From the NCBI GenBank assembly GCA_013399115.1, contig VXAA01001120.1:9427-73426 (forward strand): 64,000 nucleotides of DNA, given 5' to 3'. A program made the position numbers and the translations under genes. This DNA comes from Anseranas semipalmata (lineage: Eukaryota; Chordata; Aves; Anseriformes; Anseranatidae). The notes below the pieces were generated by a model, which was not told the origin of the DNA, did no database searches, and saw only the letters and a list, made by a program, of their open reading frames with translations. Below are positions 40,137 to 51,973 of the stretch, piece by piece. Position 1 is the first letter of the stretch. The number at the start of each line of letters is the position of its first letter.

Positions 40137-40999
40137 GTGTTTTCATTACATGACTCACCCAGTGAGTCTTCTCTGGGACTTCATGTGATTCAGTGGGCAT
40201 CTTAGTTTAAGTCCTTATCTTCCATTCTTAGCAGTCTTTCATAACACAGAACACCTGTTATTCCTCAGCCTAACTCCTCTACCAGAACCAATGATAACCT
40301 GAAGATATCCCAGTTCCTAAAGAACAGTATTCACAGAATAACAAATGTACAAATGCTCGGCTAACTTGCAGAGGGATTCTGTTGTTTGCAAATCCTAGTC
40401 GGCAAGCGCCCTGCCATAGGCACAGAAATAACCAGAGAGCCTGTGCATGCACAGATCAGAGCTAGACGGGCAGGAGGGCCAGTGCAGAGACACCCAAGCT
40501 ATTTGCACTAGGATCTGAGCAATGCTGTGCTGTCTCATGTGGCTTTACCACTTTGATCTATGAGAGCTCAGATCTTTACACCACACTTTACAGCATATAT
40601 ACATGCCCTTGCAAGCCAGGAAAGCGCCCTAATTACCAACCAAAACCAATCTCCACTAGAAAGAAATTGACTAAATCAAGTATTGAGCCAAGATTTAACA
40701 GGAATACTGCACCACATATACTATTTCATTGAATAGGTACAGATATATCTATTTTTCACAGTTACCTGCAACACTCTGTAAACACCTTGCCAGATATTTC
40801 AGACTTTTTATGAGTCAGTAGATAGGACAGATGCCTGTCTCTAAATCTAGCTTCAGTACTGCCAAAGTTAGGATCATACAAAATCATTCCATTGTTTCAC
40901 TCCTTAGCTCATCCCAATTACAAAATTGTATTGACAACAGCTTGGGAGTAGATTAATTTTTAATTCTCTATTCTCCTTTTCAGGAAGGAAGGAGGAATA

Positions 41000-41748
41000 G
41001 GGAGGAATAACCCCGTGCACTAGTACAGGCTGGGATCTGACCTGCTAGAAAGCAGTTCCGCGGAGAAGGACCTGGGAGTCCTGGTGGACAGCAGGTTATC
41101 CATGAGCCAGCAGTGTGCCCTTGTGGCCAAGAAGGCCAATGGTGTCCTGGGGTGCATTAGGAGGAGTGTTGCCAGCAGGTCAAGGGAGGTGATCCTCCCT
41201 TTCTGCTCAGCCCTGGTGAGGCCACACCTGGGGTGCTGTGTCCAGTTCTGGGCTCCCCAGTACAAGAGGGACATGGAGCTCCTGGAGCGGGTCCAGCGGA
41301 GGGCTACGAAGATGATGAGGGGACTGGAGCATCTCTCATACGAGGAGAGGCTGAGAGAGCTGGGCCTGTTCTGCTTGGAGAAGAGAAGGCTGAGAGGGGA
41401 TCTTATCAATGTGTACAAATATCTGAAGGGAGGGTGTCAAGAGGATGGGGCTGGACTCTTTTCAGTGGTGCCCAGCAACAGGACAGGAGGCAACGGGCAC
41501 AAACGGAAACACAGGAAGTTCTGGCTGAATATGAGGAAAAACTTCTTTACTGTGAGGGTGACAGAGCACTGGAACAGGCTGCCCAGAGAGGCTGTGGAGT
41601 CTCCTTCTCTGGAGATATTCAAAGCCTGCCTGGATGTGATCCTGTGCAACGTGCTCTAGGTGACCCTGTTTGGCAGGGGGGTTGGACCAGATGATCTCCA
41701 GAGGTCCCTTCCAACCTCAACCATTCTGTGATTCTGTGATTCTGTGAA
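41000..41748 (+). mobile_element. CR1 LINE, 5'-truncated, best-preserved copy
   Basis: About 750 bp of CR1 in plus orientation, from 'GGAATAACCCCGTGCAC' to the tail 'CCATTCTGTGATTCTGTG' plus one more octamer. It contains the ORF2 C-terminus, the natural stop at 'GTGCTCTAG', a short 3' UTR ('GGTTGGACCAGATGATCTCC', then 'GGTCCCTTCCAACCTCAACC') and the octamer repeats that replace poly-A in CR1. It is 5'-truncated like nearly all copies. The long undisturbed reading frame makes it look younger than the copy at 4351. The flanks show no obvious target-site duplication, as expected for CR1. Confidence 0.97.
41024..41659 (+). pseudogene. CR1 ORF2 C-terminal relic (211 open codons)
   Basis: Uninterrupted frame from just after an in-frame TAG (41021-41023, where related copies read CAG in '-HQYRLG-') to the natural ORF2 stop at 41657-41659. 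Landmarks in order: '[13 protein letters not shown]', '[19 protein letters not shown]', '[19 protein letters not shown]', '[19 protein letters not shown]', '[19 protein letters not shown]', '[11 protein letters not shown]', '[19 protein letters not shown]' and '[12 protein letters not shown]'. This is the segment after the reverse transcriptase palm and thumb. The endonuclease and the RT catalytic residues are absent, so it is a dead fragment. Its C-terminus ends where family members end. Confidence 0.93.
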
Positions 41749-42900
41749 AGTAGATAATATTATACATTATATTTCCCTGGTACAGAGGAATTGGTGCTTC
41801 TTCGTCTCTACTAGAAAAGTCCTACCTGGTCACATTTGATGTTTTCGCAGTTAGGCATTCACGGTCATTTGTACGACCAAGTAATATATCCAATTTTTTC
41901 TTTTCCTCTACCTCTACAGCCTTCCAAATGATGATCTCCTGGGTTTATAACCAAACTTGTTATTAGTTCCTAAATGACTGACCTTCTACACCATTCTTAC
42001 AATTCCCAGGGCTGTACAAAACCTGCTGTACTACCTTCTGATTCTTCTATGCATTAGTATCTCCCAACCTTGTGTTAGTAGCAGTTTCTGTTAGCATAAT
42101 CCTGCTCTTTTTCTCCATTTCATTAATAATTCTAAGTAAGTTCCAGCTCAAAACTGATATTTGAGTAACAACACCGGCAACAGCCTTCTAGTTTAGCTTC
42201 TCTGCCAAGACAACCCATCCTTGTCTCCCAAAAGCTTTACCCAACTTAGTTGTTGTGCAAACAATTCCCATCTTCTCATGTGGATATATGTTTTATTGAA
42301 GTGAATGTTCAAAATGATCACCATATTAAAGAATACTCAGGTATTTGACTCTAATCAGATTTGTTTTATACAGAGCAGGTGCTTCAAGATTAGCAACACC
42401 TATTTTAAAGAAATGTTTTAATGATTTTAAAAACATGAGTGGAAACAATTTTAATTATTTTCTGATCTCTTTGCCTAGGGAAAAGAGTGTATTAGTTACC
42501 ATGAAAGCAATTACCAAGACTTCTAAGGGAGAGGAAAATTAAAAGAATAAATATAAAACTCCTCCAAAATGATCTAAATAGGCTTTTGATATATGAGATT
42601 GTCTCAGCTTTAACTCCCAATGTCCTGGAATTTCACTGTACTATTCTCACAGAACACCGCTCTTCTCTCGAGAAACTCCTTTTCCTTAATCTCATTGCTC
42701 GCATTTATATGTTTTTTATTTGTGTTACATTTGTAATGGTTATGAAAGTATAAGCAATGATTAAGTTTTTGAGACATCTATCTGAAAGTTAGTTCCTGTA
42801 ATAGACATCAGGTTATTTGACATAATGAAGAAGTTGTAAAGTGTGTAATGGTTTGTCTTTCATGTAAACAGTGTGTGTAATATCTATTAATGGAGTAGTT

Positions 42901-42926
42901 AAAAACAAAACAAAACAAAACAAAAC
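42901..42926. repeat. (AAAAC)n pentanucleotide repeat
   Basis: Five AAAAC units. The same unit occurs at 11840-11895. Confidence 0.93.
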
Positions 42927-43740
42927 CACATCAAAACAAAGACGGGGCTGGGGGGTGGAGACGACAATGACACTTGATAATTTGGTAGTTCAGCATGTGT
43001 TACATTAAAAAAAATAAGAATAAATTATAAAAGATGTTTTCATGTGAAGAGACCTTCATATAAAGTATCACTGAAATTCATCTCTGTTTCTTCCTGTTTT
43101 TTAAATAAACATTTAAGAACTCCGTGACTCTAGCAATGTAGGTGATGGAATGACTTGTACATAACATTAACCAGCAGAATAATACAGCTCAAGATTTTAC
43201 AAAGAATATATGTAGATGAGGTGGTTTTATGGAGAATGGTTAGAAAAGAATGCTGACATCTTCATTTATCTTATTTTTACCAAGTGAGAGGTGTGGTCTG
43301 TATAAAAGTTGCTGGAGTTTCACTTTGTTAAAAAGCTTACATAATGTTGGTAATAAAGAGTGTTAATTACATATTTTGCTGTGCTTAATGCACACATACA
43401 ATATTTTCTATAATTTTAATAACTTTCCTATCATTATTTTAGAAAGATGAACCTCCTTATAAAACAGGTATAATTGATCTGTTTCTAACAGTCAAGAGCT
43501 CTACAGCCAGGGAAGATTTGGTATTTAAAGCTTCAATATCTGATACATATAAAACTTGTATTATTAGTGATGAACGTTTAGGAATAGGGAAGAAATTTCA
43601 CATTTGGAGGAGAGAGAAGTAATTTCTCTGAAAGGCTGATGCATTTAAAAAGTAATAAATTATTTTAATAACCACCTAATGGTAGATATTACACACTGTT
43701 CTCTAACTATTAATCCACTGTAGAAATGTTCACTGCTCTG

Positions 43741-43783
43741 AAAAAAAAAAAAANNNNNNAAAAAAAAAAAAAAAAAAAAAAAA
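43741..43783. repeat. Long A homopolymer containing six N
   Basis: An A run of 13, N at 43754-43759, then 24 more A. It is a long homopolymer the assembly could not size. Confidence 0.95.
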
Positions 43784-45000
43784 GTCTTGCTGGTACATAA
43801 CTTGCTGCAGTTTGATAAGGTCACAATTCATCATGGTGTCTGATTGAAATCTGGCATTGAAGATGTTCTCTCTTGTCTTTGCTGCCTTCTCTCACTGGGT
43901 GCAAGAAAGCCCTGTCAGAAAGATATGTCCATTGCTGTTAAATCTGAAAGGACTATAATCACGCTGCACCTTCTCCTTTGAAAATGCTGCCTTGCTTCCC
44001 CACCACCATTTATTTTATAGCGTTTTGTAATCTGTGGGGTTGCCTTCCCCTTCCGCCAGTTTCAGGGTTTAATGGTGTCAAGATTTCTTAGCCCCTGTCA
44101 TTACAGGACTGTATCCTGGCTTCTTAGCTCTCACTACATGTCAAGCCTCCTGGACTTTTGGGCACAGATGTCCTAGACCAGCAGCAATATACCAGAGACA
44201 ATGTAGTGTTGTGCAAAAGCTAGCAGTTGATGCAGTGCTGTCAACAAGCTAATGATACTCTTATTAATCTACAAGATAAGGTTAACCATCTCAAGAACAG
44301 CATTATGTTGATATGACTATGTTGCTTCTAATTCCAGACCTAGCTTGGATATTTTCAGATTGTGTATATCTGCACCTTGCTCCACTGTGCAGTAAGTCAG
44401 ATGCTGATACCAGACATTAATTTTTCAGCTCTGTCACCTCTTGAAACTCAGGTATATGAATAATTCCCTCTTGCTTTCTTATCTGTAATTTCCTTTCTTT
44501 CAAGGCTGCTCCAGGACTCAGTCACTTGCTTCTAGCACATGTATTTCTAGAGCATAAATTCAAATTTTTAAAAGATAAGATATTCCTTATCAAAAAATCT
44601 TTCTTCCTTTGAAAACTTTGGTAAGAGACAACAAATCCATAATGTCTATCCTAATTCCTGATGTAAAATGTAGTCAGAATGAATGTCTGGGCTTTGTCTT
44701 GACTATGAAAAACTTCAGTAAAGATGTCAAAATACTGTATGTTGCTCAATTGAAGAACTGCCTTTCAAATCAATTTAAACCTTTCAGATTTGTTTTTTGC
44801 ATGTTTCCTCACATCCCTTGTTATTAAAATATGTTATGTCTCTCTCCCAGAAGAAGCCAGGACTTACAAAATAATAAGACAACAAGGAAAAAGAATATAG
44901 CCAATGTTTATTCAACCATCTTAAAAGCCTGCATGCGTGGCGGGGGGGGGTCAGATTATTGTTTGCCATTTCCCTTTTTATTCTGTAAACGGTTGGTTTT

Positions 45001-45021
45001 TGTTGTTGTTGTTGTTGTTTT
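45001..45021. repeat. (TGT)n trinucleotide repeat
   Basis: Seven or so TTG units. A run of nine G lies 50 bp upstream at 44942-44950. Together they create an apparent 120-codon frame across the two repeats that I do not accept as a gene. Confidence 0.92.
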
Positions 45022-46264
45022 AGTTTTTCCTTATTCAAGCTCCTTTTTGCTCATTTTCTTTGTTAGTTGTTCAAGACCATATGTTTCCCTGTACAAACAA
45101 TCAGAATGGATTTTACTGCCTGTGCACTATTGTGCATATATTTGCAATATAACAAAAGATCTTATCTTCAGATGTTCCAGAGAAGAGCCATGAAGTTTTC
45201 CCTTCTGCTTAATGATGCAATTTTTTTTCTTGTTTGAACTGAAGGAATTCTCAAGAAGATTACAGTTTTACCCTGAAGGATTCAGCTTCATATATAACCC
45301 GAGCCTTTCAGTCTCTTCGTAATACAGAAATCTCATGCTGCACAGTCTACCCACTGGTCATCCTGGGAATAAAGATCTCCTTGTAAGAATGAAGAATCCA
45401 GACACTATTACAATTTTATCCTCTTTATCTAGGGAAAAATCACAGTTAGGTTTTAACTATAGCTATTCATACTTATTCTCCATATTTAACTTCTCATGCC
45501 TCTTTCATATATTATGTAGACATAACCATTATAAAAAGCATCTGAAAATATCTCCTGGTCCCTAGGTCTCGAAGATCAATAATAGTGTGAAATTTAAACA
45601 CCTGAAGATAGTTTAAAGATAATAAGAAAAAGCAAGTAAAGTTCATAAATTTAATTAAAATAAATTTGAATTAATTTCATTAGAACTTTAAGAAATTTAG
45701 TATTATATTACAAAGAGTATGTTCAGTTATAATTGGCCAATATATTAAAGTAGGAAGTCAGGAAGAGACTCCCATTAGAGTTGATTTACATCTCAAAAAT
45801 TTTACAGTCTAAGCAAAGTCAAACAAACCCTGGGAGAAAGGAAGGATTTGACAGTATTTGGCAAGCTAAGGACCTAAGACACTGTTACAGACCTTCACCT
45901 TGCAAACAAAACTTAGGTGCACAGGTTTGGCAATGGCAGTGGTCCTGTTCAAGCATTAGGATTATTGGTGTGTTTAACACCTGCAGCAGGCCTGGGAAGT
46001 GATGGCTGTCCCTCCTTCATCACTGAAAGCACACAGTACTTTTACAGACTTTCTCTGCTGCTGAGTATTAGAGGTCAGGTTTATTCAGCTCTGGAGGGAA
46101 CTGATTTTTAGCCCACTAGGTATGGCTGAAATGGTCTTGGCATATGGGTCAGCTCCTGAGAAAACCGGGCCTACACAACTGCTTGTGAAAATGTGTGTGT
46201 GTGCTGTAGCTTTTCAACTGTTTGGAGAATTTCAGCCAAATTTGGCAAAGGAGTCATTCTTGGT

Positions 46265-46287
46265 GGGTTGGGTGTGGGGGTGGGGGG
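46265..46287 (+). other. Canonical G-quadruplex motif
   Basis: Four G runs of at least three: GGG (46265-46267), GGG (46270-46272), GGGGG (46276-46280) and GGGGGG (46282-46287). The loops are TT, TGT and T. Loops this short are known to favour stable parallel G-quadruplexes in vitro. No promoter is evident around it. Confidence 0.9.
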
Positions 46288-46578
46288 TGTTAGAAAAGGG
46301 AAAAAAAAGGCTTGTGTAGGATTCAGAAAAACAGGCTGCTGAAGAGAGGAGGTGTCTACAAGTGCCCTGCCTGACAGACAGGCTGGCATCCTCATGCAAA
46401 CTCTGCTATACACAACAGAGTTCCTGTGGTGTAAATGCACCTGTATATACACACACACGTGCATAACCACAGCAAAAGCTATGGAGGAGCTCACACTCCA
46501 GTGCAGGCCATGGAAAACCATCACTATTTCTATTGCTCAGAGTATTTTTCTTCTGGAGACATTCAGGAACTGTCATTG

Positions 46579-46613
46579 TGTTAATTAACACATTAATTAA
46601 TTGTTAATTAACA
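46579..46613. repeat. Two TGTTAATTAACA palindromes
   Basis: The perfect 12-bp palindrome TGTTAATTAACA occurs at 46579-46590 and 46602-46613, spaced 23 bp start to start, with ATTAATTAA between. GTTAAT/ATTAAC half-sites resemble those of HNF1, but the single central base of the HNF1 consensus is missing, so a binding-site claim is weak. Confidence 0.85.
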
Positions 46614-46687
46614 TTAACTATTAACTTCTACAGAGAAGTCTGTCAGAATATGAACAACTCCTGAAAACTAAAACGCTGGTGAGCAGT

Positions 46688-46750
46688 TGTTGGCGCAGGG
46701 TGCAGGGCCGCAGGCGGCCGCGCACGCTGACAGGAGCGGGGAGGCCCAAG
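46688..46750. other. CpG-rich GC patch with an 8-bp GC palindrome
   Basis: About 60 bp of high GC with roughly eight CpG, including GCGGCCGC at 46714-46721, in a neighbourhood that is about two-thirds AT. It is much too short for a CpG island. An A-rich tract and a single N (46886) follow. No coding frame or RNA gene is recognised. Confidence 0.75.
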
Positions 46751-46792
46751 GGCAAGGAGCCCTTTCAGCAATACACATAACAAGGCACCTGG

Positions 46793-46860
46793 AAAACAAA
46801 AACAAAAGCGAACAGACAAAAAACAAAACAACAAAAAAAAAAAAAAAAAAAAAAAAAAAC
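46793..46860. repeat. A-rich (AAAAC)-like tract with long A run
   Basis: Irregular AAAAC/ACAAA units passing into about 28 consecutive A. The single N at 46886 shortly after suggests an assembly difficulty here. Confidence 0.92.
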
Positions 46861-46885
46861 CAAACCCAATACTTGAGATTAAATT

Positions 46886-46886
46886 N
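46886..46886. other. Single N after an A-rich tract
   Basis: An undetermined base 26 bp after the long A-rich tract. It may be a contig joint. Confidence 0.9.
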
Positions 46887-47674
46887 CTAGTTATCCAAAG
46901 AGCACATTGAGATGTAATATGTTTCTAAGCATGCTCTCCTCTGAATTCATTCCTGCAGCACCCAGGCCTGTGCAGAGTTACCAGTGTCCTTCTAGTGAGT
47001 GATACCATTTGCTCCAAGTACAAGATACTGCTAACAGCAGCGTGCATAAATAACAGACAGGCAGACAGAAGCTCGACAAGACATCCAGGAGACCAGTTAT
47101 TCAGATTTAAACTGGGGCTGTTACATCACACTGTTGAAGCACCCAATTAACGTGCTCAGCTCAGTAGTGTGCACGTATGCCACAGTGCTCCTGGCTGTAA
47201 AGAAGAGAGTTTGACAGCACGTGCATAATTAAGACCTAATAAAGATCCCAGCCCCAAATTCTCTCTCTGCAATGACCTAAAATTTCTGTTGTCTGTTTAG
47301 AGATGACCATATCCTATCTGTTGTGAGATACAGGCATAACTCATCACTAAATCTTGACACAGGTGTGAAGATGTTCTAATAAGAAATGATTTTGTACTTG
47401 AGTAGTAATATGATGTGGAAAGAATGCTTACAGTTTATAAGTCTGTCTGTACTTGCTTAGTAGCTATATGCTTTGTAAGATACACTTAATAAAAAGGAGG
47501 AACAAGTATAAGCAACATACAAGGACAGAGTGTGACATTGCATTCACACAGAATTCAGAGAACCAGAGTAAAAACATTAGATCTACCAAGCCAGCCTCAA
47601 ATGGAATATCAGACATAGTTTTTTAGGGTCACAGCGTAAGCATTAACCTGTTGAAAAACTAACTGACAAAAGCA

Positions 47675-47712
47675 GTTTTTTGTTTGTTTGTTTGTTTGTT
47701 TGTTTGTTTTTT
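47675..47712. repeat. (GTTT)n tetranucleotide microsatellite
   Basis: Seven to eight perfect GTTT units bordered by T runs. Confidence 0.95.
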
Positions 47713-49099
47713 AATGAAAAGATCATGCAAGGAAAAGTCCTCCTGGAATACTAATCAGGAAATAGGAATAAACTTTAAAATTAAAGGTAGCAAACAGCTG
47801 TGAGCTAATTCATAAAATGTAAGTCTTCAAAAGTTTTAGGGGTCCAGTTCAGAAAAAAGGAGATTTTTTTTCCCTACATGTGCTTTCAAATATTTACTTT
47901 GAAATATCTTTAACAAAACAAAACAAAAAAATAAGCTTTTCAAAAATCCTTCTACAATCTTAGAGATTTCTTTTCTCTTATTAATTCTGTTCCTACCTGC
48001 TACTTTCTATCCAAAACATTGTTTCTCCCACATCAAATTACAGTTCTTCTTCCTTTGATTTCAATTTCACCCTATTTTCTCACAGGCTTGTTCTTTATCT
48101 GGTGTTACTCCCCAGCTGCGGTTCTGTAAAGATGGTCATCTGTGTCAGCATTTAGTAAAGCTCCAGAAAAAGATGCTCTCTCTGCCCTAATTTTCTCCTA
48201 TTTGTTTTTGCTCATACAAGCTAAATCCATCAATTATTTTCCCCTTCAATATAAGTAATGTTTCATAAAACTTACTAGGATCCAAAGATTCTTGGATTCT
48301 ACTAAGCAAGTGTTACCTGGACTAGTAAAATCCAGAAACTTTGTTATCTCTACTGCTGGGTCTCTGGCAAAGTTACAAAATATCCACCTATAGATTATGT
48401 GTAGACCAAGGAATACATGAGGTCTAACACAGGGAGTTCTAGTTTGCAAAACAACCCTGAGGTTTAGCAGCTTTATTGCACAGGATCTCTAGAAAGTCAG
48501 AGACAGAAGGCAAGCTAGCAAAATTGATGAAATCAGTACAATTATTTGATTGTACTCATATGAGTATTGTCTGATTCACAGAGGACAGAACAAAGCAGTC
48601 ATCTAGTAAACCAGCCATCTGTAAACTGTGGCACAGTACTAAAATTCTGTGAGTAAACACCACATTTGGGACATACCATCGCAGACGCCAATCAAGTCTC
48701 CTCTTCCTTCTCTGCACAGCATGAGAGGCCGAACTCTGTCACTTCAGTTTTTAATCCTCACGGCTTATATCTGACACATAAGAAACATAATTTTGCTTGC
48801 AAGAAGAAGGCTTGCTTCACTCCTGTGCCTGCAGTCCTTCAGAAGTTAATATCAGGCATAGTGAGCTATTCAATGCATTACATTGAAATAGGCCTTCCTT
48901 CTCTCCCTCCCATTATTTCTACAAAATGTGGATAATAAAAGTGTAAAAGCAACAGATTATACCCTTGCTTGTTTTATAGAGGTATCATGGGGGAAGTGGT
49001 AAGTAAATACTAGCATTAGTAGAGCTATTCCTTTTGCACAGTAACTACCAGGAGATGTAGATGGCTGTTGACCCTCTTTTCAGGTAAGGAATAAATCTT

Positions 49100-49190
49100 A
49101 AGAGGAAGAGGAGAGGAAAGAGGGGAAAACAGAATAGAGCTGAAAATGAAAAAGTCAGGGAAAAGGAGAAAATACAGAGAGAATGGGGCC
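49100..49190 (+). repeat. Purine-rich tract
   Basis: About 90 bp of mainly A and G on the plus strand. The first 30 bases (49100-49129) contain only purines except at the edges. Long homopurine stretches can form triplex DNA. No regular repeat unit is present. Confidence 0.8.
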
Positions 49191-50439
49191 AGGAATTGTC
49201 TTTTCCAGTGTCATGTCTAACCGTTTAAATATCTGAGTCAAGAGAGGTGTGTGAACAAAAGCAAAGACCCCGTCTATTTTACCTAAATGAGTTCACCCAT
49301 CCCATTAGTGCTTCTATATGCATTATGGCAGCTATTAATCTATTAATGACATCATTCTTATTGTAAAGCCACACTTGTTACATAGCCCTCAGGGAAAATG
49401 TCAAGTACTGTTATTTAAAAGAATAATTAGGGAACTTACTGAGTTCAATCAGTGTATATATGTGAGGGAGAAAAAGACTTAACAATGGGTTTTATGAATT
49501 TGAAGACTCCATTGATATTCGTCCATTATTCCTAAATACCAAAGCTTTTTTACCACTCTCAGAAACAGTGGGTGACAGCCAGCAAATATAAGATACATAT
49601 CAAGTCAAAGTGCTTTTGTTATGTTAAACTTCACAAGATATCTATTGTGAAAAAATTTCCCAGACACTGTCACAAACAGACTGATTGGAGTGCTTGTGCA
49701 TGTTGTGCTGTACTTCTAGCCAACGAGATTCAACTCATCCAACTTCTAGCCCTTCAGCAGATGCTTCATGTATCAAATACTCTGCTGTGTAGCCGTATAG
49801 GACTCTCAACTTTACAATACCTTCTGAAGCACAGAAGAACAACTCTGGCCAAGGAAACGCAGCCTGGTACCACCATCTGGTAACACCCTGTTAGTGTCTG
49901 CATAGCAGGCCAGCAATAGTGTTTCTGTGCAGCAGTCAGCTTTCTGGTGGAAGACAGCTAGGAAATGGTGGTGTTGAGCAGAGCAGGCAGCATTTGTACA
50001 GGGTGCTGCTGTCTTGGTTAAGAGCAAGAAGCACGGGGAGTTTCTGCAGCTTGAGAAAAAGGACCTACTTCCTTACTGACTGAGATAAAAAGTGTTTGGC
50101 CCTGTGAATTGAATCAAGGAAATGGTCTTGCTGACACGCAGAAAAATCCTGCCTTTCCCTAGATGTTTTTCAGCCATATCAATGCTTGGTTTTGGTTCAT
50201 AAGGAGTCCGAAAGAGCTCTGCTGGCAAAATGGAAGACAGCCCACTCCCTCAAGGGCCGGAGAAGGGAGGGGAATAACACAGTTTGAGTGGTATCAATGC
50301 CTAGTGCTAAATATTGCCCGTGAATCTGGGTCTTCACCTGTATGTTACTATACCAGTAAAAGAAATAATTGCAATCTGGCTTTTGACCTGTATTCTCAGA
50401 GGATGAGGTTATTGGCCCATACAGCTCCACAAGCCTGGT

Positions 50440-50610
50440 CCCTGTTCTAACAGAGCCTGGCAAGCAGCACCCTGTGACTCCAAGCCACAGAGCCAAATCA
50501 GCCCCAAGTCGCAGCAACCTGCACCTTGCGCCTTGGGCCCCGCTGTGCGGCTGGAGCACAGCACTGCACTGCGTGGCACACCAGCCACAGCCACGCGGCT
50601 GCTGCTTCGG
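50440..50610. other. GC-rich, CpG-containing patch
   Basis: About 170 bp of much higher GC than its surroundings, with about eight CpG between 50505 and 50605 (for example GCGCC, CCGC, GTGCGGC, CACGCGG). The lack of stops in several frames here follows from the composition. I recognise no exon. Confidence 0.6.
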
Positions 50611-51959
50611 AGCAAAGGCAGAGGGAACATATGTCAGTCTGCAAAAGACCACGTAGACAGCCTCAGCGGGATGTGAAACATGTAGTGAGCAGTAGTAACT
50701 CCTGCTGCACATCAACAGCTAGAATAGCTAGCTTATAAAGAGCAAATAACAGATTTGAATTTCTCTGCCAACATTTCACTGCATGTTTCTCTAAATATGT
50801 ATACGTCACTCTGGCATTATCTATCAAAGGCAAACACTCACTGAAGATAAGCATTTTACTTATACTGTAAGCATCCTTTAGTTTGCATGAGTACATTTAA
50901 TGAGCCATCAGAAAATCCCCAGACTGCTTTTTATATAATCTCAGAGGCCACAATATTTTACAACTACTAATCCCCACTCCATCTCTTTACACACTCAAAC
51001 TGAGGAATGCATCAGAAATGAGGAAACAATCCAACTTGTTCACTGTTAAAAAGTTGATTATGTGAACTTGACCCATTAGGAAAGCAGGAACTTCTAATTC
51101 TATGAGTAGTCCCTGAATCTGTGGGGTGGGTTTAGAGGTGGAGCAAAGCAGCAGTCAGCATGAGCAAGGGTGGCAGAATTAGGTCATAAACAATTTGTAC
51201 AAGTGACTGTTTAGGAGGCATATGGTTATTTAGTAACATACTAAGGGTGGTGGTCTGGAGCTGACAGTAAATTATATTTTTTCAGGATTGAATCTAGAGA
51301 AGCTAAGAACCCTATATGGTTATTTCTACAGTCTTTTACTTCTTGCTAAGTATTCTTCATAATTTTTGCTTTTCGAAAATTGAAAAAAGATGAATTCCTG
51401 GAGATGGTGGTCATAACTAATTCTGAAAGGCTGGGTCTGCTCTAGGGCTGTGTTACCACCCCTGTGCCTCTTGGCATAGCTGCACAATACTGAGGAGGTA
51501 TCTTCTTATTTTTGGCTCAGAGCCTTCCATCTTTTCTGGAATGCAATGGATAACAAAAGAGTACTGTATGAACATCATATGTCCCCAGCTGATCCTCTAC
51601 AGAGAGTTCAGAACAGCACTTTGAGGAACAGACCACGGTCTTGGGAGAATTCTCTGGCTGCATGGGTCACCGTGTTTACCAGTTTCTGTACAGACTGTGC
51701 CCACTACGTACACCCCAGGTAGCGCTCACAAAATTCACCAGAAACATCCCCAGAGGAGCAGTTTTTCCAAACCTATTTTGCTCTCAGGGAGTCAGCACAA
51801 GGATATGTCATTGCTTTGTTTTAAGCTTAGGGCAGTAGTTTTCATGCTGTGGTTAAAAAAATCCTGAGTGTAGGATCTGTGCTGAAGTCACTGAACAATA
51901 GGCAACAAAGGCTATAGTTCAGCACATGCTTCAGATCATCATAAGCCAGTACTTCTGGA

Positions 51960-51973
51960 AAAAAAAAAAAAAA
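51960..51973. repeat. (A)14 homopolymer
   Basis: A short A run in unique DNA. Confidence 0.9.

Larger units (their letters stand above)
33753..40999. other. Unique AT-rich DNA, no gene seen
   Basis: Apart from the inverted repeat at 33960-34006, the A/T palindrome at 39527 and the A run at 40117, no structure or coding signal stands out. Confidence 0.7.

Noticed and set aside
44784..45193. Open frames on both strands rich in Val or Gln
   Set aside because: They run through the (TGT)n repeat and a G homopolymer; the composition comes from the repeats.
48980..48998. 19-bp microexon-like stretch between TTTTATAG and GTAAGT
   Set aside because: It is too short to judge from sequence alone, and such patterns are common by chance in AT-rich DNA.
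50197..50712. 171-codon open frame on the minus strand
   Set aside because: Its length is explained by a GC-rich patch with few stop codons. No known domain is seen, and the C-terminal part lies in ordinary AT-rich DNA.
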